A program made the translations under genes and the position numbers. A stretch of DNA of 64,000 nt from Cupriavidus sp. YR651. GTDB lineage: Bacteria > Pseudomonadota > Gammaproteobacteria > Burkholderiales > Burkholderiaceae. This document shows positions 30,658 to 41,159 of this stretch, piece after piece; positions within the stretch are counted from its first letter, which is position 1, and each line of letters opens with the position of its first letter. The stretch covers positions 1,272,304 through 1,336,303 of the forward strand of contig NZ_FMYZ01000001.1 in NCBI RefSeq assembly GCF_900101625.1. The letters run 5' to 3'. The notes below the pieces were generated by a model. The model saw nothing but the letters and a program-made list of their open reading frames with translations. It was not told where the DNA came from and ran no database searches.

Positions 30658-30685
30658 CGATGGAACAGGGATTACCGCTTCACTC

Positions 30686-32077
30686 TCACTGGATGGTGGC
30701 TTCGGCGAAGACATTGACGCCGGTTTCATCGACATAGAGTCGGTGGGCATGCGAGTTCTCCGGCAACAGCGAGGCCATTCCGGCCTCGTCGCGATAGATC
30801 AGATACCACTCCAGCAGGTGCTCCATCCCGAACTTCTCGGGATTGTCGGCGTGGACGTTTGTCACCAACAACTGACCGCCCGGCTTGGTGCGCGACGCGA
30901 AATACGACAGCAGCCGTGCGCAGACCTTGTCGGACAGGTAGTCGAACAGGCCAGCGCAATAGACGGCATCGAACTCACGCGCGCCGGGGTCGTCCGGCGA
31001 AATGCGGCGCTTGAGAAGGTCGTGCACGGACTGGTGCACCATCTCCACCGATGCCTTGTGCCCGGCCGCCGCAGCGGAGCGTTCCACCGATCCGCGCGTG
31101 TATTCGAGGGTTTCCTCGCTGAAGTCCACCAGCTGGAACGACAACAGCTCCGGATTGGCATACTCGCGCACGAAACGCTGGATCTCGAACGCCGGCCCGC
31201 AGCCCACGTTCAGCACGCGGAACGGGCGACCCGCAGCCCGCGCACGTTCGGCCTGGCGGGTCAGGAAGTCGACCAGCAGGTCGATCCGGTTGCGGTGCGC
31301 CGTCGCCACCGCCGCCTTCAGGAAGGCCGTGTTGACGATCTGAAAATACGTGGTGGGACCTTGCTGCGGATCGCTGAGGATCTGGTTCACCATCTCGTAG
31401 TCGCCGGCGTAGCCAAGCGGCTTGGTGAAGGTGCGATAGACGAATGGCGCGCGCAGCAGCAACGGGTGCAGCGCGGCCTGCGCGTAGGTGCGGTGCACGG
31501 GCGCGATTTCCGGGTCCACCTGTTCCGCCTCGCCCTCCAGCCAGTCGAGGTAGGTCTTCACCTTCCCCATCAGCGGCACGGCCAGTTCATAGAACACGTC
31601 TTCGCGCAGGCGCCCTTCCTTCTTCGGCAGGGACTCGGTCAGGTCCACCTGCTCGACCCAGCGCGAGACTTCCGAAAGATACGCGCGCATCTCGTTGACC
31701 ACGATCTGGTAGTCGCGCCGGATGTTGAAGCGCGTATCCCAGTCCTTGACAAAGAGTTCGGCCTCGCGCGCGACCGATTTGGGTGCGTCGTTGACATCCG
31801 TCAGCTCGCGCCATTCATCGATCAGTGTCAGGGACACCACCGCAGTCAGACCGGTATTCACCAGACTCATGACGACGGCCTTGCCCAGATAGGCGTTCTT
31901 CGTACCCATCCGCACGCTCAGTTCGCTCAGCACCTCGCTGACCTGAACAATGGAATAGGGATTGTAGATTTCCATCACCAGCGACTTGCGCTGGAGATTG
32001 ATGATCGTGCCCCGCACCTGCTCGCCCTGCGAGTTGCGGAAGCTAACTACCGGATCGATTTGCGTTTTGGAGTACAC
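30686..32077 (-). CDS. phcB: PhcB, SAM-dependent methyltransferase for the 3-hydroxy fatty acid methyl ester signal
   Basis: A 463-residue enzyme expected to methylate a 3-hydroxy fatty acid (3-OH palmitate or myristate in Ralstonia) to make the diffusible quorum signal. The methyltransferase domain lies at about residues 285-410: motif I LNVGCGPAFE (289-298), acidic motif LVDFS (316-320) and DAVYCAGLFDYL (370-381). The first 90 residues resemble a PilZ-type beta barrel (FRNSQGEQVRGTIINLQRKS), followed by a helical region. The start is GTG at 32077 without a good ribosome binding site. First gene of phcBSRQ; the chain length of the product cannot be read from sequence. Confidence 0.88.
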   Translation of the reverse strand: MYSKTQIDPVVSFRNSQGEQVRGTIINLQRKSLVMEIYNPYSIVQVSEVLSELSVRMGTKNAYLGKAVVMSLVNTGLTAVVSLTLIDEWRELTDVNDAPKSVAREAELFVKDWDTRFNIRRDYQIVVNEMRAYLSEVSRWVEQVDLTESLPKKEGRLREDVFYELAVPLMGKVKTYLDWLEGEAEQVDPEIAPVHRTYAQAALHPLLLRAPFVYRTFTKPLGYAGDYEMVNQILSDPQQGPTTYFQIVNTAFLKAAVATAHRNRIDLLVDFLTRQAERARAAGRPFRVLNVGCGPAFEIQRFVREYANPELLSFQLVDFSEETLEYTRGSVERSAAAAGHKASVEMVHQSVHDLLKRRISPDDPGAREFDAVYCAGLFDYLSDKVCARLLSYFASRTKPGGQLLVTNVHADNPEKFGMEHLLEWYLIYRDEAGMASLLPENSHAHRLYVDETGVNVFAEATIQ

Positions 32078-32425
32078 GGTATCGCGCCAGGGAAATCCGA
32101 GAAACGCTGCGGGCCAGGGCGCCTGACGGGGCCGGCCGGGTACAGCTCAGGCAAGAGGTCTTGCGGCGGAATACCAAATCAGGGAATGCAGCCAATGCTC
32201 ATATCGATGCGCGTGACCTGTTGCGGGCACGGGGCGCGTCCGGCGTGTGCACCGGCGCGGGCTCCGCCCCTGAGGGTGGGACTGCGGCGAACCATTGTAC
32301 TGTGGCTGCCGGAAACCGTACAACTGTGCACCCGCGCCATGAAGTGGGGTATCCCCGAGGCAAAAGAAAAGGGCCGGCATCATGATGCCGGCCCTCTGCT
32401 TTCCCGGAGGAAAACCGCGACTGCC
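32078..32425 (-). promoter_or_regulatory. phcB upstream region with candidate promoter and long leader
   Basis: This 348-base gap holds no credible gene. On the minus strand TTGTAC (32318-32323) and TACAAT (32294-32299), 18 bases apart, form a reasonable sigma-70 promoter. Transcription would start near 32287, giving a leader of about 210 bases before the phcB GTG. The far end holds the terminator of the yceI genes (32371-32394). Confidence 0.5.
32371..32394 (-). terminator. Rho-independent terminator of the yceI operon
   Basis: A perfect 10-bp stem GGGCCGGCAT / ATGCCGGCCC around CATG. On the minus strand it is followed by TTTTCTTTTG, 31 bases after the last yceI stop. Confidence 0.92.
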
Positions 32426-33016
32426 TTACTCGGCCTTCACGGCTTCCACCTGGATCGCCAGTTTGACTTCCTGCTTGAAGCCGTACTTGGCGCCGTAGTC
32501 GATGCCGAAATCAGCGCGGCTGAACTGGGCCACGGCGTCGGCACCGCAGGCCTCGCGCTTGAGCATCGGATGCTGGATGCACTTGAACTCGCGGATCTCC
32601 AGCTTCACCGGCTTGGACACGCCGTGCAGCGTCAGGATGCCATCCACTTCAGTCGGCACGTCGCCCTTGAACTTCGAGAACTTGCCCTTGTAGGTCGCTT
32701 CCGGGAAGGCCTGCACATCGAACATGTCCGGGCCCTTTACGTGTTCGTTCAGCTTGGCGTTGCCGAAGTCGACGGAAGCCGGATCGATCTTGATGTCCAC
32801 CGAACCGGTCTTGGCGGCACGGTCCAGCGTCACGACGCCGGTGGACTTCTCGAACTTGCCACGCCACGTCGACAGGCCACCCAGGTGGTCGGTCTCGAAG
32901 CTCGGGTACGTGTGCGTCGGATCGATGTTGTACGTCACGGCATTGGCCATGGCGGCGCCGGCGGCGAGGGTGGCGGAAGCTGCCGCAACGGCGGCAATCA
33001 GGGTACGCATTTTCAT
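32426..33016 (-). CDS. Periplasmic YceI family protein (second copy)
   Basis: A 196-residue exported protein of the YceI lipocalin-like family, which binds isoprenoid-type lipids. A signal peptide ([20 protein letters not shown], cleavage near AMA-NA) precedes [20 protein letters not shown] and a typical C-terminal strand set. A Cys pair ([15 protein letters not shown]) is present. ATG 33016 is chosen for its GGGAG site; the frame upstream is not a signal peptide. It follows the other yceI gene by 78 bases and is last in the operon. Confidence 0.9.
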   Translation of the reverse strand: MKMRTLIAAVAAASATLAAGAAMANAVTYNIDPTHTYPSFETDHLGGLSTWRGKFEKSTGVVTLDRAAKTGSVDIKIDPASVDFGNAKLNEHVKGPDMFDVQAFPEATYKGKFSKFKGDVPTEVDGILTLHGVSKPVKLEIREFKCIQHPMLKREACGADAVAQFSRADFGIDYGAKYGFKQEVKLAIQVEAVKAE

Positions 33017-33094
33017 CTTGGGTCTCCCATCAAAAGGTTGGAGAGTAAGGTTCACTAAAACGGCCAAGGGGCGAATATCGGGGGCGGCCCCGCT

Positions 33095-33670
33095 TCAACC
33101 CTTCTTTGCCGGGGTCACGATATGGAACTTGATCTGCACGTCGTCGGCGACCACGGAAGTGTCCTTCCACTCGCCGTCGCCGATATTGAAGGCGGTACGC
33201 TTGATCGGCAGCACGCCGTCGAACACCTGGCCGCCCGCTTCCTGCTTGTACGTGGCCGGCACCACCACGTCCAGGGTCTTGCCCTTGATGGTCAGCTTGC
33301 CGGCCACTTCATACTTGCCCGCAACGCCATTCTTGATGCTGGTGGACTGGAACACGGCCTTCGGGTACTTCCCCGCGTCGAACCAGTCGCGACCCTTGAC
33401 CTCCTTGGTGGTCTCGGCATCGCCGATCTCGAAGCTCGACACGTCGATCTCCACCTTGGCGGAGGACGTCGCCAGCTTGGCCGGGTCGAAGTCGACGCTG
33501 GCATCGAACTTCCTGAACTTGCCCTCCATCGGCACGCCGATCTGGCGGGCGGTGGCCGTGACCGAACTCTTGGCGGCGTCGATCTGGGCCCAGGCAAGGT
33601 TGGCGGCAAGGCCGGCCGTGGCCAGTGCGGCCGCCACGAATACCGTGCCAGGACGGGACATGCGTTTCAT
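33095..33670 (-). CDS. Periplasmic YceI family protein (first copy)
   Basis: A 191-residue exported YceI protein, clearly diverged from the second copy. The signal peptide is RPGTVFVAAALATAGLAANL, cleaved near AWA-Q. The mature part has FRKFDASVDFDP, KVEIDVSSFEIGD and WFDAGKYPKAVFQSTSI, standard for the family. An AGGAG site lies 8 bases before the ATG. Pairing of YceI with cytochrome b561 is widespread, suggesting lipid-quinone handling near the membrane. Confidence 0.92.
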   Translation of the reverse strand: MKRMSRPGTVFVAAALATAGLAANLAWAQIDAAKSSVTATARQIGVPMEGKFRKFDASVDFDPAKLATSSAKVEIDVSSFEIGDAETTKEVKGRDWFDAGKYPKAVFQSTSIKNGVAGKYEVAGKLTIKGKTLDVVVPATYKQEAGGQVFDGVLPIKRTAFNIGDGEWKDTSVVADDVQIKFHIVTPAKKG

Positions 33671-33797
33671 CTGTGACTCCTGTCGGTACCGGCCATCCGG
33701 GCCGGTCGAATAACGGTTCGGAAAACGATGCGATTTACCACATGGGACGCAGCAAGCATACCGGTTACAGCGCACATTTGCTTTGCCACCAACCGGG

Positions 33798-34364
33798 TCA
33801 GCGCAGGAACGGAATCATCCGGCCCAGCGTGCCATCGCGGTCAATAACCTGGTGCTTGATCGCCGCGGCCGCATGCACCACCACGATTGCGGCCATCAGG
33901 TAGTTCAGCCATACATGGGCGTACTTCAGGATGGGCTTGAGGGTGTCGCTGGCCTCGATCAGCGGCGGCATCTTCCACAGCCCCAGGTACACCACCGGCA
34001 CGCCGGCGGCGGAGCTGTACAGGTAGCCGGTGATCGGCACGACCAGGATCAGCATATACAGCAGATGATGCGCGGCGGCGGCGGCCCTCGCCTGCCAGGC
34101 CGGCGTGCCCGGTGCCACGGGGGGCGCGGCGTGGGTGGCGCGCCACAGGACGCGCAGCACGGCGATGGCGAAGATGGTTACGCCCAGCCATTTGTGCCAC
34201 GAGAAAAGCTTGAGCTTGGTCGGCGTCAGGCCGGGAATCCCGGTCATGTACAGCCCCAGCCCGAAAGCGGCAAAGATACCGAACGCGATCAGCCAGTGCA
34301 GGCCGATGGCGGTGGCGGTGTATCCCCCGGTCTGGCGGGCCGGATAAACCCTGTTCGAACCCAT
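33798..34364 (-). CDS. Cytochrome b561 family protein
   Basis: A 188-residue inner-membrane di-haem b-type cytochrome (YceJ/CybB family). Four helices carry the haem-ligand histidines in TAIGLHWLIA, FSWHKWLG, AAHHLLYML and YAHVWLNYLM. ATG 34364 is chosen because an AAGGGA site precedes it; the frame extends upstream only to a TTG. It heads the cytochrome-yceI-yceI operon. Electron donor is likely ubiquinol by family analogy. Confidence 0.92.
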   Translation of the reverse strand: MGSNRVYPARQTGGYTATAIGLHWLIAFGIFAAFGLGLYMTGIPGLTPTKLKLFSWHKWLGVTIFAIAVLRVLWRATHAAPPVAPGTPAWQARAAAAAHHLLYMLILVVPITGYLYSSAAGVPVVYLGLWKMPPLIEASDTLKPILKYAHVWLNYLMAAIVVVHAAAAIKHQVIDRDGTLGRMIPFLR

Positions 34365-34700
34365 GTCAGTCAATCCCTTCGTTCGTTATTTTGCGAGGAG
34401 CTGATGCCGGCAATCCTGTCGACAGCGGCGCCTGCCGGTCCGCTCCGTCGACTGCAATTCTCGCATTATTGGGGGACCGGCATGGTGTGAGAAGGACCGA
34501 TCTTAATTAAGTTGTTCAAATGATTTGATGTGACCGGATGTCGCACCCGCCACGCGTGCTGGCATCGTACCGTCGTTATCGTCCGGGTGCCCGGTCAGAT
34601 TGATGACACTGTCGTCAATTCTTCCGAAACAAAAAAGAAAAAGGGCTGGCAACGATTGCCAGCCCTCTTCCTTGAGCGATGTGAACGACAGGAAAGCCGC
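34365..34700. promoter_or_regulatory. Intergenic region with twin palindromes upstream of cytochrome b561
   Basis: No gene is seen in these 336 bases. Two AT-rich palindromes lie side by side: CTTAATTAAG (34502-34511) and TCAAA-TGA-TTTGA (34516-34528). They have the size of dimeric repressor sites and lie about 140 bases before the cytochrome ATG. The purB terminator occupies the other end. Confidence 0.5.
34642..34666 (-). terminator. Rho-independent terminator of purB
   Basis: An 11-bp stem AGGGCTGGCAA / TTGCCAGCCCT around CGA, followed on the minus strand by TTTTCTTTTTT, 35 bases after the purB stop. Confidence 0.93.
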
Positions 34701-36467
<1,767 letters not shown>

Positions 36468-37082
36468 ATGAAGCTGTATGCGTCCCAGACCAGCCCGTAC
36501 GCGCGCAAGGTGCGCGTGGTGCTGGCGGAAAAGAAGATTGACTACCAGATGATCGAAGAAAACGTCTGGTCGCCCGACACCACCATCGGCCAGTTCAACC
36601 CGCTGGGCAAGGTGCCTTGCCTGGTCATGGAGGACGGCGGCGCGGTCTTCGATTCGCGCGTCATCGCCGAATATGCGGATACGCTGTCGCCGGTCAGCCG
36701 GCTGATTCCCCAAGGCGGCCGCGAGCGCCTGGAAGTGCGCTGCTGGGAAGCGCTGGCCGACGGCCTGCTGGACGCGGCACTGCTGGTGCGCCTGGAAGGC
36801 ACGCAGCGCGAGGCCGGCGAACGCAGCGAACGCTGGGTGCAGCGCCAGCGCGGCAAGATCGACGCCGCCCTGGCCGCGATGTCCTCGGGCCTGGCCGACA
36901 AGCCGTGGTGCACGGGCATTCACTACACGCTGGCAGACGTGGCCGTGGGCTGCGCGTTGTCTTATCTCGACTTCCGCTTCCCCGACATCGCCTGGCGCGA
37001 GCAGTATCCGAACCTCGTGGCGTTCGAGGAGAAGGTCGGCAAGCGGCAGTCGTTTCTCGACACCGCTCCGCCGAGCGCCTGA
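36468..37082 (+). CDS. Glutathione S-transferase family protein
   Basis: A 204-residue GST. The thioredoxin-like N-terminal half contains KLYASQTSPYARKVRVVL (catalytic Ser region), FNPLGKVPCLVMEDG with the cis-proline, and FDSRVIAEYAD. The helical C-terminal half has YTLADVAVGCALSYLDFRFP. The AAGGGGAG site 4-11 bases ahead supports the ATG. The leader inverted repeat suggests post-transcriptional control. Substrate unknown. Confidence 0.93.
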   Translation: MKLYASQTSPYARKVRVVLAEKKIDYQMIEENVWSPDTTIGQFNPLGKVPCLVMEDGGAVFDSRVIAEYADTLSPVSRLIPQGGRERLEVRCWEALADGLLDAALLVRLEGTQREAGERSERWVQRQRGKIDAALAAMSSGLADKPWCTGIHYTLADVAVGCALSYLDFRFPDIAWREQYPNLVAFEEKVGKRQSFLDTAPPSA

Positions 37083-37248
37083 TTTCGCGCAGGGTTCGCG
37101 CGGATCTCACGCGCAATTCACGCTCCCCCGCCTCGATCCCGCTGCCGCCCGCCTGAAGGCCGACTCAAGGCCGCTTCACGGCGCTGGTGTCGGCCTTGAC
37201 GCCTTGGTGCCTTAAGGCCTCAACACCACCGCCGGGCGGGATCGTTCC

Positions 37249-38328
37249 CTACTGAATGATCCCGCCGCCGAGGCACACTTCCCCGTCGTACAGCACCGCC
37301 GACTGCCCCGGCGTCACCGCCCATTGGGCTTCACCGAACGACAGCTTCAGTGCGTCGCCCGCCGCCACCTCGACCTTGCACGGCGCATCGCCCTGCCGAT
37401 AGCGCGTCTTCGCGGCCATCGCCGCACCCTCCGCCGGCGCCTCCCCTGCCACCCAGGACAGGTCCGCCGCATCCAGCGTTGGCGTCAGCAGCCACGGATG
37501 GTCATGCCCCTGCACCACGTACAGCGTGTTGCTGGCCATGTCCTTGCGCGCCACATACCACGCGTCGCCATTGCCCTCGCGGCTGCCGCCCAGGCCGATG
37601 CCCTTGCGCTGGCCCAGCGTATAGAACGCCAGCCCGATGTGCTCGCCCACCACCTTGCCTTCCGGAGTCTTCATCGGGCCCGGCCTGGTCGGCAGGTAGC
37701 GGTTCAGGAAATCGCGGAACGGCCGTTCGCCGATGAAGCAGATGCCGGTGGAATCCTTCTTCTTCGCATTGGGCAAGCCGATCTCCGCGGCAATCTCACG
37801 CACGCGGGTCTTCGGGATTTCGCCCAGCGGGAACAACGTGCGCGACAGCTGCGCCTGGTTCAGCCGATGCAGGAAGTAGCTTTGATCCTTGGTATGGTCG
37901 AACGCCTTGAGCAGTTCGAAGCGGCCATTCGCCGCCTGCCGCACGCGCGCATAGTGACCCGTGGCAATGGTCTCGGCACCCAGCGACATGGCATGGTCCA
38001 GGAACGCCTTGAACTTGATCTCCGCATTGCAGAGCACGTCCGGGTTCGGCGTGCGGCCGGCCGAGTACTCGCGCAGGAAATCGGCAAACACGCGGTCCTT
38101 GTATTCGGCCGCGAAGTTGACGGCTTCCACATCCACGCCGATCAGGTCCGCCACGGAAACCACGTCCAGCCAGTCCTGCCGCGTCGAGCAATACTCGCTG
38201 TCGTCATCGTCCTCCCAGTTCTTCATGAACAGGCCGATGACCTCGTAGCCCTGCTGCTTGAGCAGCCATGCGGTGACGGACGAGTCCACCCCGCCCGACA
38301 TGCCCACGACAACGCGCTTGCCGCTCAT
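37249..38328 (-). CDS. mnmA: tRNA-specific 2-thiouridylase MnmA
   Basis: A 359-residue enzyme placing sulfur on U34 of tRNAs for Lys, Glu and Gln. The PP-loop is [18 protein letters not shown] at the N terminus. The two catalytic cysteines lie in [12 protein letters not shown] and [12 protein letters not shown], and [14 protein letters not shown] follows. The ATG overlaps the nudJ stop by 4 bases. The neighbour pair nudJ-mnmA is also found in E. coli. Confidence 0.97.
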   Translation of the reverse strand: MSGKRVVVGMSGGVDSSVTAWLLKQQGYEVIGLFMKNWEDDDDSEYCSTRQDWLDVVSVADLIGVDVEAVNFAAEYKDRVFADFLREYSAGRTPNPDVLCNAEIKFKAFLDHAMSLGAETIATGHYARVRQAANGRFELLKAFDHTKDQSYFLHRLNQAQLSRTLFPLGEIPKTRVREIAAEIGLPNAKKKDSTGICFIGERPFRDFLNRYLPTRPGPMKTPEGKVVGEHIGLAFYTLGQRKGIGLGGSREGNGDAWYVARKDMASNTLYVVQGHDHPWLLTPTLDAADLSWVAGEAPAEGAAMAAKTRYRQGDAPCKVEVAAGDALKLSFGEAQWAVTPGQSAVLYDGEVCLGGGIIQ

Positions 38329-38858
38329 GACAAGGCTCCCGCCGAAGCGTCCGCGGCGTCCGAGGCATCCGAGCCCGCGACGGACGTCGGGTGCGTATAG
38401 AGCACGTCCAGCGCAAACCGCTTGCCAGCCAGGTAGTCGTCGACGCAGGCCATCAGCAGCGGCGTGCGATGGCGCTCCGGGCAGCCGCGCAGTTCCTCGG
38501 CGCTCATCCACACCGTGCGAACGATGCCGGTATCGAGCTGACGGCCGCTGTCGAGCGAACCCAGGTCGCCGGTAAAGGCAAAGCGCACGTAGGTGGTATC
38601 GCCCTGGTCGCGCGACGAACGCCCGCGACTCATATAGCAGCCGAGCAAGGCGCGCGGCTCGAAGGTGTGCGCCGTCTCCTCCAGCGTTTCGCGGATGACG
38701 GCGCGGATCAGGCTCTCACCCGCTTCGAGGTGGCCGGCCGGCTGGTTCAGCCGCAGGCCGTCCGCGGTTTCCTCTTCAACCAGCAGGAATCGGCCGCCGC
38801 GTTCAATGACCGCGGCAACCGTGACGCTGGCGTTCCAGTCACGTGGCATGATGCACAT
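38325..38858 (-). CDS. nudJ: Nudix hydrolase, NudJ-type phosphatase
   Basis: A 177-residue Nudix hydrolase. The Nudix box runs from GHLEAGE to RETLEETA (about residues 42-63), matching GX5EX7REUXEE, with the usual final glycine replaced. [14 protein letters not shown] and a C-terminal TRTVW-like MSAEEL region resemble E. coli NudJ, which acts on thiamin pyrophosphate precursors and nucleoside triphosphates. The 3' end overlaps mnmA by 4 bases. A second ATG 9 bases in (38849) is an equally good start; no clear ribosome binding site favours either. The tail is Ala/Ser/Asp-rich. Confidence 0.88.
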   Translation of the reverse strand: MCIMPRDWNASVTVAAVIERGGRFLLVEEETADGLRLNQPAGHLEAGESLIRAVIRETLEETAHTFEPRALLGCYMSRGRSSRDQGDTTYVRFAFTGDLGSLDSGRQLDTGIVRTVWMSAEELRGCPERHRTPLLMACVDDYLAGKRFALDVLYTHPTSVAGSDASDAADASAGALS

Positions 38859-38939
38859 TTTTTAAGCAATCCGGCATTTTACCGGTTGCCGCTGGATCGT
38901 GCATCGCCAGGCGGGAATGCCGTCGCGCCTGGCCTGGCG

Positions 38940-39908
38940 TCAGGCGGGCTGCGCCATGGACGTTGCGCTGGCGGCTGCCTGCTGCGGCGGCGGCAGCAAC
39001 GCGATGGCCGCCTCGATACGAGCCACCAGCGCGCGCGTGGCCGGCGTGAGGGGGCGGCGCACCTCGGCACGCGCCAGACCGCACAAGGCCAGCGCGGCCT
39101 TGACCGGCGCGGGATTGGGCTCGGCGAACATCAAGCCGATCAGCGGGGCCAGCTGGCGGAACAGCGCGCGTGCCGCCTCTTCCCGGCCGGTCCGCACCAG
39201 CTGAAGCAGGCGCACGAACAGGTCTGGCCGGATGTGTGCGGTCGCCGGCACCACGCCCGCGCCGCCGGCCAGCAGGTGGTCGAGCATCGCAGCGTCTTCG
39301 CCGCAAAACACCGCCAGCGGCAAGGCCGGATGAGCCGCCAGGGATGCCGCCAGCGGCGCCTGGCCAGCCAGCGCGCGCAATCCGGCCGGATCGCATTCCT
39401 TGATGGCGACGACCTGCGGATGCGCGGCCAGGCGCCGCGCGAGGTCCGGTGAAATCGTGCAACCCGTGCGCTTCGGCACGTTGTAGAGCATCAGCGGACG
39501 CGCCGTCTGGCTGGCCACCCGGCCCACGTGCCAGGCGATGCCTTCGTCGGACACGCGCAGGTAGTACGGTGGCGGCACGAGGTAGCCGGCAAGATCGAAC
39601 CGGTCGAGCCGGCGCACCTGCTCGCACACCGATCGCGTATCCACCCCGCCGACGCCGGCCATCACCGGCACCGCGCCTTGCACGGCTTCCAGCGTCGCGG
39701 CGGCGACCATCAGCCGCTCCGGTTCGGACAGCAGGCCGCCCTCGCCTGTCGTGCCCAGGATGATCAGGCCATCCACGCCAGCGGCCGCATAGAAGGACGC
39801 CAGCCGCTGCACACCAGGGAGGTCGGGCTGGCCGCTGCGCAGCGGCGTCACCATCGGCAGCCACAACCCATCGGTCATCGCGCCGCGCGATCCGTCAGTG
39901 CGCCGCAT
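38940..39908 (-). CDS. Dihydrodipicolinate synthase (DapA) family protein
   Basis: A 322-residue class I aldolase-fold protein. The family residues are present: TT at 53-54 in LGTTGEGG, Tyr142 in LYNVPKRTG, Arg147, and the Schiff-base lysine K170 in AIKECD. It may be a true 4-hydroxy-tetrahydrodipicolinate synthase or an aldolase of another pathway. The ATG at 39908 has a GGGAG site and overlaps the upstream small gene by 14 bases; ATG 39878 is the alternative. Confidence 0.88.
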   Translation of the reverse strand: MRRTDGSRGAMTDGLWLPMVTPLRSGQPDLPGVQRLASFYAAAGVDGLIILGTTGEGGLLSEPERLMVAAATLEAVQGAVPVMAGVGGVDTRSVCEQVRRLDRFDLAGYLVPPPYYLRVSDEGIAWHVGRVASQTARPLMLYNVPKRTGCTISPDLARRLAAHPQVVAIKECDPAGLRALAGQAPLAASLAAHPALPLAVFCGEDAAMLDHLLAGGAGVVPATAHIRPDLFVRLLQLVRTGREEAARALFRQLAPLIGLMFAEPNPAPVKAALALCGLARAEVRRPLTPATRALVARIEAAIALLPPPQQAAASATSMAQPA

Positions 39909-40239
39909 GATCGCTCCCGAGCAGCGTCGTCACGCCGAACTCGGCGGCCGGCAGCGCGGTCATGATCGCGTGCATCGCCGCATCGCGGCCGCCGCGTTCC
40001 ACTTCCACATGCAGCGTGGTCTCGTCGTGTCGATGATCGACTTCCACCACATAGACGCGGGCCTGGCTGCCGAGCGCACGATGCAGCGTTTGCCGCAGCA
40101 TGAACACCTGCGCCGACGGCACCGCCAGCCGCAAGCGGATCCAGTGTCCGTCGCTCGCGGCGCAAGGCAAGGCGTCGCGGGCGATACGGCGGCGGGGAAC
40201 GGTCGCGAAGGCTACGGCCAGGCTGGAGGTCTGTCGCAT
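39895..40239 (-). CDS. Hypothetical protein with possible ACT-like fold
   Basis: A 114-residue protein of no named family. The C-terminal half shows an alternation reminiscent of small ACT-type regulatory domains (VYVVEVDHRHDETTLHVEVE then a helix AMHAIMTALPA), but the match is by feel only. ATG 40239 is chosen since the longer frame begins with TTG. Its end overlaps the DapA-family gene, suggesting cotranscription and perhaps a regulatory link. No ribosome binding site is seen, so the call is tentative. Confidence 0.5.
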   Translation of the reverse strand: MRQTSSLAVAFATVPRRRIARDALPCAASDGHWIRLRLAVPSAQVFMLRQTLHRALGSQARVYVVEVDHRHDETTLHVEVERGGRDAAMHAIMTALPAAEFGVTTLLGSDHAAH

Positions 40240-40361
40240 AAAGCGCGGATCCGCGCGCGGCGGATCGTCTGTTGAACATGGCTTTATGCTAGGGATGCGC
40301 GCCTCAATTTGATGCAGCAATCGCGGCCCGCCGCATCAACATCACGTAAAGACGTCTACGA

Positions 40362-41159
40362 TCAGAACGCCTTGGTGATCGAAGCGAACGCCGTCGCCTT
40401 GCCCATGTAGCGGCCGTGCGAGTTCGTATAGACGCCGCGCTTCGCGTTCGTGTCGATGTATGCCACCGCGACGGTCAGCCCCTTGCCGAAGTCCTTGGTC
40501 AGGCCGATCTTCCAGTCCGTGTACGAGGCATCGCTGAAATGCTGCACGCCCTGGTAGCCCACGTGCGCGTTGACAGTCAGGTCCCACACGTTCAGCGGCA
40601 CATTGGCCGTGAGGTCGATGTAGTAGCTGTTCTTGCTGTCGGCGAATCCGAACAGGTTGGTCACCGCATGCGAGTACTTGAGGAAAACGGGCCCGTAGCC
40701 GATGCCGGCGTACAGTTCGGTCGTGTACGGGCGCGTGAATCCGGCCGGATAGTCGCCGGGGTAGTAGTACTCGAGCACGCCGACGTCATAGTTGAAATCC
40801 AGGTCGGCTACCTTGAAGCTGTTCTTGAAGCCACCGTAGAAATCCATCTCGATCGGCGCGGACACTTCCGTGTTGCTGTCCGAAAGCCAGCTGATGTTCG
40901 AATTCCAGTTGCCGAGATAGAAGCCGCTTTCGTGCGCGTAGTCGAATCCGCCCTGGATGGCGGGGCGACGGTTGGTCTGCATGATGCCGCGGTAGCGATA
41001 TTCGCTGGCAAGCGTGACATTGGCGGTAAAGGTATGGGGCGACGCAGGTTCGGCGGAAGGCTGCGCCTCCTGGGCGAAGGCGGACGAAAACGGGGCAGCA
41101 AGGAGCACGGCGGCGGACAGCATGGCTGGCACCGAGGTCATCAGACGAGTCACGATCAT
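40362..41159 (-). CDS. TorF family putative outer-membrane porin
   Basis: A 265-residue exported beta-barrel protein. A signal peptide (LSAAVLLAAPFSSAFA, cleavage near residue 30) is followed by FTANVTLASEYRYRGIMQT, the family signature, and alternating aromatic strands such as YYYPGDYPAGF and TTELYAGIGYGPVFLKYS, ending in phenylalanine. The ATG at 41159 gives a normal signal peptide; ATG 41141 is possible. The inverted repeat 25 bases upstream may regulate it. Substrate unknown. Confidence 0.88.
   Translation of the reverse strand: MIVTRLMTSVPAMLSAAVLLAAPFSSAFAQEAQPSAEPASPHTFTANVTLASEYRYRGIMQTNRRPAIQGGFDYAHESGFYLGNWNSNISWLSDSNTEVSAPIEMDFYGGFKNSFKVADLDFNYDVGVLEYYYPGDYPAGFTRPYTTELYAGIGYGPVFLKYSHAVTNLFGFADSKNSYYIDLTANVPLNVWDLTVNAHVGYQGVQHFSDASYTDWKIGLTKDFGKGLTVAVAYIDTNAKRGVYTNSHGRYMGKATAFASITKAF

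Noticed and set aside
32147..32383. 78-codon frame in the phcB leader
   Set aside because: It overlaps the yceI terminator and the candidate promoter, and no ribosome binding site or similarity is apparent.
30647..33058. 803-codon open frame on the plus strand opposite phcB and yceI
   Set aside because: It crosses a strong terminator and several unrelated genes, and its product shows only biased composition.
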